Shown: one piece after another, positions 1 to 4,983 of the stretch
Layout: each line of letters begins with the position of its first letter
How positions within the stretch are numbered: position 1 is the stretch's first letter
Assembly (NCBI GenBank): GCA_900540335.1
Contig: UQFC01000105.1
Span: forward strand, 1 to 8,670
Source: an uncultured Clostridium sp.
GTDB taxonomy: Bacteria; Bacillota; Clostridia; Lachnospirales; Lachnospiraceae
Direction: 5' to 3'
DNA length: 8,670 nt
Notes under the pieces: generated by a model
What the model saw: the letters and a program-made list of their open reading frames with translations, nothing else
Told to the model about the DNA's origin: nothing
The model's database searches: none
Translations under genes and position numbers: made by a program

Positions 1-88
1 CTTTGACCAGCGCCTCAATGGCCTGGGGCTGGTCGCCGGTGGGGGCGTATTCAGAATGTAATTCGAAGATTTTTTGTTCATTTTGCAT
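1..88 (-). CDS. uvrB: UvrB, excinuclease ABC subunit B (5' end only, partial)
   Basis: Only the first 29 codons are present, read leftwards from an ATG at 88-86; the gene continues off the left edge. The peptide contains FELHSEYAPTGDQPQAIEAL, which matches the highly conserved UvrB start (F.L.S.Y.P.GDQP.AI..L) just before the Walker A motif. UvrB is the DNA-damage-verifying helicase-like subunit of UvrABC nucleotide excision repair and acts in the cytoplasm. The start is set by a strong GGAGGTGG ribosome site at 101-94, five bases upstream. No later in-frame ATG competes with it. The segment is clearly more GC-rich than the recombinase genes to its right, which fits a chromosomal flank. The whole ATPase body is unseen, so intactness cannot be judged. 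In many bacteria uvrB is under LexA control, but I see no convincing Clostridia-type LexA box here. Confidence 0.9.
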   Translation of the reverse strand, partial: MQNEQKIFELHSEYAPTGDQPQAIEALVK

Positions 89-139
89 AAAATCCACCTC
101 CAGAATCTATAGTAAAAAAGGACGCCTATAAGGCAAAAA

Positions 140-208
140 TTCGTCAAGGAACTTTTCATTTTCGTCAAGGAATTTTTGCAAATCGGAAGAAAATCGGTCC
201 TTGACGAA
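140..208. repeat. Three copies of TTCGTCAAGGA: two direct, one inverted
   Basis: TTCGTCAAGGAA occurs at 140-151 and again at 161-172, exactly 21 bases apart, or about two helical turns. In each case it is followed by a T-rich tail, giving 16 of 17 identical bases. An inverted copy, TCCTTGACGAA, lies at 198-208. Direct copies on one helix face plus an inverted one are typical of protein-binding clusters, such as integrase arm sites or repressor operators. The cluster lies 52-120 bases upstream of the uvrB start, so it could belong to either the element end or uvrB control. Confidence 0.75.
180..197. repeat. AAATCGG direct repeat with 11-base spacing
   Basis: AAATCGG is found at 180-186 and 191-197, one helical turn apart, between the second and third copies of the TTCGTCAAGGA repeat. 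It is short and could be chance, but its phasing and place inside the larger cluster suggest a joint binding region. Confidence 0.45.
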
Positions 209-236
209 TGCCGTTCACAATTTGCTTTTTTTGCAA

Positions 237-274
237 CCTGCCGTACCCATGTAATTCTATATGGACGAAGCAGG
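237..274. repeat. Nested imperfect dyad; candidate recombination core or hairpin
   Basis: Outer arms CCTGC (237-241) and GCAGG (270-274) are perfect complements. Inner arms CCATGTA (247-253) and TATATGG (258-264) match at six of seven positions, and the seventh would be a G-U pair in RNA. The two levels are separated by five unpaired bases on each side, so the layout is symmetric about a four-base centre, ATTC (254-257). No T-run follows on either strand, so it is not a standard terminator. Inverted arms around a short spacer are what a tyrosine recombinase core site looks like, but this is inference. Confidence 0.4.
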
Positions 275-446
275 AACAAACCATATAAAAAGGACTCAGG
301 CATTGGGCTTTAGTATATCATAAAACAACGAATCAAATAACTGCTTGCAGGCATTTGGCGACTGCCATCAATAGTAGGCGCTCTGCGTTTACTATACCAC
401 AAACGCTTTCAAAAGTACAGAAGTGGCAAACATCTGTTCTTCTGTT

Positions 447-1748
447 TTACGCTGTTTCTGGAAGGAATTCTGTTACATCCACCACAATCTCCAGCAGTTC
501 GTTTTTAAAGAGCTCATTTTCTTCCATGTTTGGAAGCACCATTTCCATATACGCCTCAATTTCTGGTACTCCATCTGCTATGATCTCCCTGTTGTCAGCA
601 TAGACATCCATTGTTATGAGTTCCTTGGCATGCCCCATGAGCTTTGATACTGCTTTCGGATTAAACTCTTCTTTCAGCAAAAGCGTACAATAGGTACTGC
701 GTAAATCATGCCAGCGAATATCTGGCAGCCCGCTTTCAGCCAGAAGTTGTTTATAATACTTGCAATGGAATCCTTTACTCCTTGGTCTGCCATAAGTAGA
801 ACAGCAAATATAGTCCAAATCCTGAAACTCTCCCTTTCGACGATTTCTGTTTGCTTCATACACCTGCCGTTCCTTTAAGATTTCCTCAAAGACATAATCT
901 GGAATAGGAATTTCTCTGTAACTGGATTTTGTCTTTAATCCCACCTCCTGTTTCGTAAATGTTTTAGGTGCAAAATCTTCTTTTTTCGCATTATGTATCC
1001 TTCCCAACTGTCGGTTCACATTTAAGGTTCTGTTAATATAATCGATATCCGAATATTTTACGCCATTGATCTCAGATCTGCGAAGTCCCATAAGTACTCC
1101 AAAAAGTACCTGCATATGAATCGGGGTATCCTTGCTTTTCTCCAGCAAAACTAAAACCTGATCCATCGTCAGTGTTTTCTGTGTGTCAATACTTCTGCTT
1201 CTGAAAGCTGTTTTCTTCTGTGATGTTTCTGTTTTAGGTAATCCTACTCCCTCCACTGGACTAACAGAAATCACTTTGCTCGTTACCGCATAACGAAAAG
1301 AGACATTCATGATTGTTTTTACCTGCTCTGCTACTGACCTTGAATAACTCGCCTTTGCATTAAACAATTTTTGAATGTCTCCACGGGTAACATCCGCCAT
1401 TCTTTTATTTCCTAAAGCTGGAATGATATGATTATTTACTGTATTGCAGTAATTATAATAGGTTTCATGGCTTTCAGTCCGTTTTCCTATGTCTATCTCT
1501 AGCCAGGAAAGCATAAAGTCTGCAACCTTTACCTTTGAATACACAATAAATGTACCATTGTATAATTCTGCAATCGTCTTCTCTCTTGCCTTATTCGCCT
1601 CCTTCTCTGTTTTAAAACCCGATTTCTGATACGGCTTTTCGCTTCCATCCAGATATTTTAAAAATATCCTGTAGCCGAATCCTGAGCGCACAGGCATTAC
1701 CTGTGACACTCTCCATTCGACATAATTCTTCAAATCCAAATTTAACAT
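447..1748 (-). CDS. Tyrosine recombinase/integrase (Int1)
   Basis: This 433-residue protein is a full-length phage-integrase-family site-specific recombinase. It would cut and rejoin DNA at the element ends during integration and excision. Residues about 20-68 look like an arm-type DNA-binding domain (FGYRIFLKYLDG, then SGFKTEKEA). Residues about 75-170 form the helical core-binding domain, and about 192-385 the catalytic domain. All expected catalytic residues are visible: R223 in GLRRSEI, K274 in TKSSYR, H347 and R350 in HDLR, H373 in MGHA and the nucleophile Y383 in MDVYAD. An acidic tail of about 50 residues follows the Tyr. The ATG overlaps the last 7 bases of the upstream recombinase gene, so translation is probably coupled; the ribosome site is weak (AAGG about 11 bases upstream). 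The gene is AT-rich compared with uvrB. The family is certain; the division of labour with its partner is unknown. Confidence 0.93.
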   Translation of the reverse strand: MLNLDLKNYVEWRVSQVMPVRSGFGYRIFLKYLDGSEKPYQKSGFKTEKEANKAREKTIAELYNGTFIVYSKVKVADFMLSWLEIDIGKRTESHETYYNYCNTVNNHIIPALGNKRMADVTRGDIQKLFNAKASYSRSVAEQVKTIMNVSFRYAVTSKVISVSPVEGVGLPKTETSQKKTAFRSRSIDTQKTLTMDQVLVLLEKSKDTPIHMQVLFGVLMGLRRSEINGVKYSDIDYINRTLNVNRQLGRIHNAKKEDFAPKTFTKQEVGLKTKSSYREIPIPDYVFEEILKERQVYEANRNRRKGEFQDLDYICCSTYGRPRSKGFHCKYYKQLLAESGLPDIRWHDLRSTYCTLLLKEEFNPKAVSKLMGHAKELITMDVYADNREIIADGVPEIEAYMEMVLPNMEENELFKNELLEIVVDVTEFLPETA

Positions 1749-2965
1749 ATAGAAGCACCGCCTTCTGGAATAAAAGTATGATTCATAAACGTAATAATCT
1801 GCTCATTCTCATCCATGACCTCACAATAATATTCAAATGTTGTATTAACACTTGCATGCCCCAACAGAGCTGATATTTTAATCAGAGAAACCTTCTGCTC
1901 TATCAAGATCGTTGCATACATATGGCGCAGACCATGCACTGTAATATGAGGTAAGCCATTCCTGGAGCATAATTTTGTCAAAGCGCTGTTCATGGCGGCT
2001 GTTGAATGTGGTAACCCATTTTCCTGACACGAAATATAACCGTGATCAAAATATTGTTCGCCATACTGCTGCTTATTTGCTTCAACCAAAATTTTTCTTT
2101 TCTCAATTTCCTTTGCAACAGCCTCCGGTATCCGCAGAAGACGGTAACTGTTATCTGTCTTTGGCGGCTTCTCTATAACTTCATATGACTGAATTTTACT
2201 CGCACCCTTTGGAACAATAGGATTCGATGTAATCTGCCGTTGAATGTAGATGGTTCTGTTTTGTGGATCAAAATCTCCAAATTTCAAGCCGGAAATTTCT
2301 CCTTTTCTAAGCCCACAGAACAGTCCCAGTAAAATCTCCAAATACCATCCGCTATTATACGCAGCTTTCAAAAGCCTTTTCACATTTGCTTTATTTAAAA
2401 TAATAATAGTTGGTTTTCTTCTTGGGTAGGGTTTGGTTGCTGGTATTGGATTTCGCCTAATATAGTCCTGTATTACAGCCTCTTTCATTGCCATATTTAA
2501 AAGTTCTCTGGACTTATTTCCTGCCGACTCGCATACTTTTGATACAACTGCCAATAGGGAATCAAAATACTCCTCATTCGCATATCGTAATTTTATATCC
2601 TGCTGCATATTCGGAAGAATCAAGTCATACAGCACATAGGCACAGACCATATGGGTTGTATTTTCAACCCTCTGGGAAAATACATCCTCAAACCAATAAA
2701 GCAGGTAATCCCTTAAATTAACATCTGGATTCGGTTTTGATGCCATCTGATAGGCTCTGGAAGCTTTCTTAAACTCTTCCTCATGTCGGTAATAACTTGC
2801 TTCCGCTTCGGCCTCACTCTGAAATCCACCTCGCTTACTGTATTTTACAGAACCATCCGGCTGTAGTAATTTAACTCTGTGAACCCAGGCGTTTCCTTCA
2901 TAAAAGGCTACTCCGTTTTTCTTTTCTGGCTGTTTCACTAAATCACCTCGTTTATAGACCACCAT
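1742..2965 (-). CDS. Tyrosine recombinase/integrase (Int2)
   Basis: This 407-residue protein is a second complete tyrosine recombinase, a distant paralogue of its downstream neighbour rather than a recent copy. Residues about 18-65 resemble an arm-binding domain (WVHRVKLLQPDGS, GGFQSEAEAE), about 82-175 the core-binding domain and about 190-385 the catalytic domain. Catalytic residues are R220 (GLRKGEI), K269 (KPPKTDNSYR), H344 and R347 (HGLRH), H370 (LLGHAS) and Y380 (FEYYCEV; the H-to-Y spacing of ten matches its neighbour). It overlaps the excisionase-like gene upstream by 14 bases and the other recombinase gene downstream by 7, so the three form one translationally coupled operon. The ATG at 2965 has little Shine-Dalgarno signal. 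A GTG at 2938 (V10) has GAGGTG five bases upstream and begins 14 bases past the preceding stop; it may be the true start, giving 398 residues. Confidence 0.92.
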   Translation of the reverse strand: MVVYKRGDLVKQPEKKNGVAFYEGNAWVHRVKLLQPDGSVKYSKRGGFQSEAEAEASYYRHEEEFKKASRAYQMASKPNPDVNLRDYLLYWFEDVFSQRVENTTHMVCAYVLYDLILPNMQQDIKLRYANEEYFDSLLAVVSKVCESAGNKSRELLNMAMKEAVIQDYIRRNPIPATKPYPRRKPTIIILNKANVKRLLKAAYNSGWYLEILLGLFCGLRKGEISGLKFGDFDPQNRTIYIQRQITSNPIVPKGASKIQSYEVIEKPPKTDNSYRLLRIPEAVAKEIEKRKILVEANKQQYGEQYFDHGYISCQENGLPHSTAAMNSALTKLCSRNGLPHITVHGLRHMYATILIEQKVSLIKISALLGHASVNTTFEYYCEVMDENEQIITFMNHTFIPEGGASIC

Positions 2966-3167
2966 TCAGCCAGTCATCAAATCCCCTCTTTGGCACTCTG
3001 AAAAGCTTACCAATTTTAAGAACTTTGAATGGCGGATTTTTCTGCTTATACACTTCTTCAAGAAACATATAAGATTTGCTCTTTCCGATTCCAAGCATAC
3101 GCTGGATATCGGCTGCCAAGTATACCTGCTGATCAATCCCCACTCCATTCTCTTCATTTGCTGACAT
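2952..3167 (-). CDS. Excisionase-like winged helix-turn-helix DNA-binding protein
   Basis: This 71-residue protein has the make-up of an AlpA/excisionase-type (MerR-like winged helix) DNA-binding domain. A helix-turn-helix spans about residues 16-38 (YLAADIQRMLGIGKSKSYMF). A wing follows at about 48-66 (FKVLKIGKLFRVPK), ending in the typical FDDWL. Proteins of this size directly upstream of tyrosine integrases commonly act as recombination directionality factors, bending the att DNA to favour excision, and sometimes as regulators of the same operon. The ATG at 3167-3165 is backed by a strong GGAAGGAGGG at 3184-3175. Its stop codon lies inside the next recombinase gene. The DNA-binding fold is well supported; the excisionase role is inferred from position and size, and a purely regulatory role is possible. 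Confidence 0.85.
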   Translation of the reverse strand: MSANEENGVGIDQQVYLAADIQRMLGIGKSKSYMFLEEVYKQKNPPFKVLKIGKLFRVPKRGFDDWLNGGL

Positions 3168-3170
3168 TAT

Positions 3171-3313
3171 TTATCCCTCCTTCCTAATTTCCTGTGCAGC
3201 GTCCAGTCCCACTTTCTTCCACGATATCATGCTATCCCGTATTTCTCCTGAAGATAGCATTTTTCATTATCTGAAGTGAGATCAGTCAGGTCCTTGCTAT
3301 GAACTTGCTTCAT
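3171..3313 (-). pseudogene. Possible broken or split small gene upstream of the excisionase-like gene
   Basis: Two minus-strand micro-ORFs overlap at ATGA. The first (3313-3227, 28 codons) includes LTSDNEKCYLQEKYGIA; the second (3230-3171, 19 codons) reads MISWKKVGLDAAQEIRKEG. The second ends three bases before the excisionase-like ATG, and its last codons also form that gene's ribosome site, an arrangement typical of real operon genes. Both peptides have an ordinary charged, helical composition. They could be one 46-residue protein broken by a frameshift, or two coupled micro-ORFs. The first ATG has no clear ribosome site and lies at the expected start point of the candidate promoter. I do not recognise a family. 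Confidence 0.25.
3229..3260. repeat. Perfect 8-base inverted repeat (ATGCTATC/GATAGCAT)
   Basis: ATGCTATC at 3229-3236 is perfectly inverted as GATAGCAT at 3253-3260, with a 16-base spacer. On the minus strand the spacer contains AGGAG and one arm contains the ATG of the second micro-ORF. On the plus strand five T's follow the right arm. It could be an operator in the leader of the recombination operon, an RNA hairpin there, or a weak rightward terminator. Confidence 0.5.
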
Positions 3314-3317
3314 ATTT

Positions 3318-3347
3318 TATATACGAATTGAACCTTTGACCTTTCAA
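3318..3347 (-). promoter_or_regulatory. Candidate sigma-A promoter for the recombination operon
   Basis: On the minus strand, TTGAAA (3347-3342) is followed after 18 bases by TATATA (3323-3318), a reasonable -35/-10 pair in an AT-rich stretch. Between and over the boxes lies a short tandem repeat, AAAGGTC then AAAGGTT, which could be an operator. Transcription would start near 3311 and run through the excisionase-like and recombinase genes with a leader of about 140 bases. This was judged by eye only. Confidence 0.45.
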
Positions 3348-3403
3348 CTGCAAATATAATGTTTTTCTATATAGATTAAGGCTGTGGAATTTTCGCACAT
3401 TCA

Positions 3404-3493
3404 TCAGGTCACTTCCTGCGCCAACGTTTTTGCCGCGTATTTCAGATGTTGCTGTGCAATTTTTAACCAGGGGGCGAGCTCTTTTCAAGTCAT
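3404..3493 (-). pseudogene. Protein-like micro-ORF with an in-frame stop
   Basis: Downstream of AGGAGG, with ten bases between, ATG ACT TGA is followed in the same frame by a plausible helical peptide, KELAPWLKIAQQHLKYAAKT, ending in AQEVT and TGA. The third codon is a stop, so the ORF cannot be read as a single protein under the standard code unless translation restarts, for example at an out-of-frame or non-standard start. This looks like a decayed small gene, but it is short enough to be chance. No family recognised. Confidence 0.2.
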
Positions 3494-3656
3494 CGCACAC
3501 TATCCTCCTGTATCTGTATAAATCCTGAATTGTGCTGTGAAATTGCCAAGGTTCAAAGAGACATATCATATTTTAACATGACCCATATGCTATATAAATA
3601 AGGGGAACACCTCCTCTTTTCTGCACATTCTGCAACTATTTTTTAATAAAAAACGC

Positions 3657-3695
3657 TGGCACAACATTGGCACAAATCCGCAGAATATTGGCACA
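3657..3695. repeat. Three TGGCACA direct repeats with helical phasing
   Basis: TGGCACA starts at 3657, 3668 and 3689, spaced 11 and 21 bases apart, or one and two helical turns. The last two copies extend to ATTGGCACA. The array sits about 75 bases upstream of the attenuator in front of the conjugation operon, a natural place for an activator or repressor, or for relaxosome binding. Confidence 0.55.
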
Positions 3696-3770
3696 GTTCT
3701 GCTCTTTCGCCGTAAATACCGATATGTTAAACTAAGTATGCTCAAACGTATACCTAACAGACTGAAATCA

Positions 3771-3813
3771 GAAAGCCATGCTTCCTCCAAAAGTGTGGCT
3801 TTCTTTTTCTTTT
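3771..3813 (+). terminator. Rho-independent terminator or attenuator before the conjugation operon
   Basis: Bases 3771-3783 (GAAAGCCATGCTT) pair with 3791-3803 (AAGTGTGGCTTTC) as a 13-base-pair stem with two G-U pairs and a 7-base loop (CCTCCAA). The run TTTTTCTTTT follows directly. This is a strong rightward intrinsic terminator. It lies only 36 bases before the first conjugation gene and no gene ends before it, so it probably acts as an attenuator in the operon leader, or insulates the operon from upstream transcription. Confidence 0.85.
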
Positions 3814-3833
3814 CTGTATGGAAATCACAGGAT

Positions 3834-3840
3834 AAGGAGG
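3834..3840 (+). promoter_or_regulatory. Ribosome binding site fixing a TTG start at 3849
   Basis: AAGGAGG lies eight bases before TTG 3849-3851. It decides the start of the first conjugation gene, since the upstream in-frame ATG at 3738 has no ribosome site and would force translation through the terminator. Confidence 0.85.
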
Positions 3841-3848
3841 CTTACAAC

Positions 3849-4244
3849 TTGAAAAAGAAATCAGAAGCAACGCCGGTTCTCTTTCCGGAAAGAAAAAAGA
3901 AGCTGAAAAAGCACCTGACAAAAACAGCCTGTTATGCATGCTTCTTTGCCATGACCTCTCTGATGTTTGCACAGCCCGTTTATGCATCTACAGATGTGTG
4001 GACAAAAGCCGGAGAAATCATGAAGGATGTGTATAACCAGATCGTCCTTATATCAACAGTTGCCGCCATTGTCACCGCTTCGGTTGCCCTTTTGATGATG
4101 AATTTTTCCAGAAGCGGACGGACGGTAGATGAAAGCAGGGCATGGCTGAAACGTATTTGCATTACATGGGCTATTTTAAATGGCCTTGGCTTCATCATGG
4201 CTTATGTTACGCCGTTCTTCTCTGACGGAAAATGGACTGGTTAA
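3849..4244 (+). CDS. Small secreted/membrane protein, VirB2-like pilin candidate
   Basis: The 131-residue protein starts at TTG. A long basic N-terminus (KKK, ERKKKLKK) is followed by a hydrophobic stretch at about residues 26-41 and a signal-peptidase-like site VYA-S near residue 46. Two membrane segments follow, at about 63-85 (IVLISTVAAIVTASVALLMM) and 103-123. A cleaved signal plus two membrane helices in a short protein is the layout of VirB2/TrbC-type conjugative pilins, and first position in a T4SS operon ahead of a VirB6-like gene fits this. No pilin sequence motif is diagnostic, so the role is inferred; another small T4SS membrane subunit is possible. Its stop is followed at once by the GGGAGG of the next gene, so the two are co-transcribed. 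Expression is probably gated by the upstream attenuator. Confidence 0.75.
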   Translation: MKKKSEATPVLFPERKKKLKKHLTKTACYACFFAMTSLMFAQPVYASTDVWTKAGEIMKDVYNQIVLISTVAAIVTASVALLMMNFSRSGRTVDESRAWLKRICITWAILNGLGFIMAYVTPFFSDGKWTG

Positions 4245-4259
4245 GGGAGGTGTGACTTT

Positions 4260-4970
4260 ATGGGAATTTTAGACGGGATTGTGGAATGGCTTGCCGAGCA
4301 GATCATGCATGGTCTTGACCTCATCAGCACATCCGTATTAGGAGCACTGGGCTGCGATATGGATGTTTTTTTACGCTATTTTCCTGCTGCAGAAACCATG
4401 TATAAGATTTTCGTCGCCCTGTCCATCGGCTTGATTCTGCTTAACTGGGTATGGCAGCTTTTCAAAAATTTCGGTCTTGGCGCTGGAATTGAAGCGGAAG
4501 ATCCTGTAAAACTCAGCATCCGCTCCGTCTTATTCATCCTGCTGGCTTATTTCTCTGATGATATTGTAAGCATGGCTCTGAAAATTGGAGGCACTCCCTA
4601 TGCATGGATTATGGATTCGGAACTTCCTGCCATCAGCTTTGCAGATTTCAATTCCGTCATGCTGGTTATCATCGGAGCCTGCGCCAATGGCGCAGTTGCC
4701 CTGATTACCCTGATTCTGGTGATCATCCTTGCATGGAATTATCTGAAGCTTCTTCTGGAAGCTGCAGAACGGTATGTCCTGCTGGGCGTTTTAATTTATA
4801 CTGCTCCGGTTGCCTTTTCCATGGGCGCATCCCAGTCTACCTCCAATATATTTAAGTCCTGGTGCCGGATGCTTGGCGGACAGATGCTTCTTTTGGTAAT
4901 GAATGCCTGGTGTCTGCGCCTTTTCACTTCCATGGTAGGCACCTTTATCGCAAACCCACTGTCACTGTAG
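4260..4970 (+). CDS. TrbL/VirB6-like polytopic conjugation channel protein
   Basis: The 236-residue protein starts at ATG 4260 with GGGAGG nine bases upstream. After an amphipathic N-terminus it has membrane segments at about residues 47-67, 86-106, 133-160, 171-190 and 203-230. The stretch SMGASQSTSNIFKSWCRMLG (187-206) before the last helix resembles the conserved region of TrbL/VirB6-type proteins of Firmicutes conjugative elements, where Ser/Thr-rich STSNI is followed by KSW.RM. VirB6 proteins form the inner-membrane part of the mating channel. The length is somewhat short for the family, and the next gene could supply a hydrophilic tail that other members carry on the same chain. The fold and the T4SS assignment are good; the exact subfamily is from memory. 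Confidence 0.78.
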   Translation: MGILDGIVEWLAEQIMHGLDLISTSVLGALGCDMDVFLRYFPAAETMYKIFVALSIGLILLNWVWQLFKNFGLGAGIEAEDPVKLSIRSVLFILLAYFSDDIVSMALKIGGTPYAWIMDSELPAISFADFNSVMLVIIGACANGAVALITLILVIILAWNYLKLLLEAAERYVLLGVLIYTAPVAFSMGASQSTSNIFKSWCRMLGGQMLLLVMNAWCLRLFTSMVGTFIANPLSL

Positions 4971-4971
4971 G

Positions 4972-4978
4972 AAGGAGG
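4972..4978 (+). promoter_or_regulatory. Ribosome binding site fixing a TTG start at 4984
   Basis: AAGGAGG begins two bases after the preceding stop and lies five bases before TTG 4984-4986. It supports a TTG start that places a signal peptide at the very N-terminus of the protein. Confidence 0.85.
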
Positions 4979-4983
4979 TTCTT

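Larger units (their letters stand above)
89..446. other. Gene-free gap between uvrB and the recombinase operon; probable element end
   Basis: No ORF in these 358 bases looks like a gene. The stretch is AT-rich and holds a cluster of short phased repeats (140-208), an imperfect dyad (237-274) and several A/T runs. The boundary between chromosome and element should fall here, because uvrB is chromosomal and the recombinase operon ends at 447. The matching att copy would be at the other end of the element, outside the window, so the crossover point cannot be fixed. A uvrB promoter is not obvious: TTGCCT at 136-131 and TACTAT at 114-109 on the minus strand are spaced 16 bases apart, but each matches consensus at only four of six positions. 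No rho-independent terminator with a T-run is seen after the recombinase stop. Confidence 0.6.
3168..3848. other. Divergent control region between recombination and conjugation operons
   Basis: These 681 bases separate the leftward recombination operon from the rightward conjugation operon. I found no gene I can defend. The region holds an inverted repeat at 3229-3260, a candidate leftward promoter at 3318-3347, broken protein-like micro-ORFs on the minus strand (3171-3313 and 3404-3493), three TGGCACA repeats at 3657-3695 and a terminator/attenuator at 3771-3813. No convincing sigma-A promoter for the conjugation operon was found by eye. An origin of transfer could lie here, but no nick-site motif is recognisable. 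Confidence 0.6.

Noticed and set aside
341..370. Hairpin terminator after the recombinase operon
   Set aside because: The short GGCA/TGCC and GCAG/CTGC arms are weak and no T-run follows on the minus strand.
3297..3569. 90-residue minus-strand ORF in the control region
   Set aside because: The ATG has no ribosome site, the composition is not family-like, and it overlaps the candidate promoter. An internal GTG near AGGAGG has too short a spacer (3 bases).
3657..3672. Sigma-54 promoter (TGGCAC-N5-TGGCA)
   Set aside because: It is one mismatch from consensus, but the second box is simply the next TGGCACA repeat; the other copies have wrong spacing, and no sigma-54 activator gene is visible.
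3590..3790. 66-residue minus-strand ORF
   Set aside because: It spans the terminator and the TGGCACA repeats and has an odd Cys/Arg/Phe-rich composition; probably chance.
3738..3848. Upstream ATG extension of the first conjugation gene (37 extra residues)
   Set aside because: It has no ribosome site and would translate through the terminator hairpin; AAGGAGG before TTG 3849 and the signal-peptide layout favour the shorter form.
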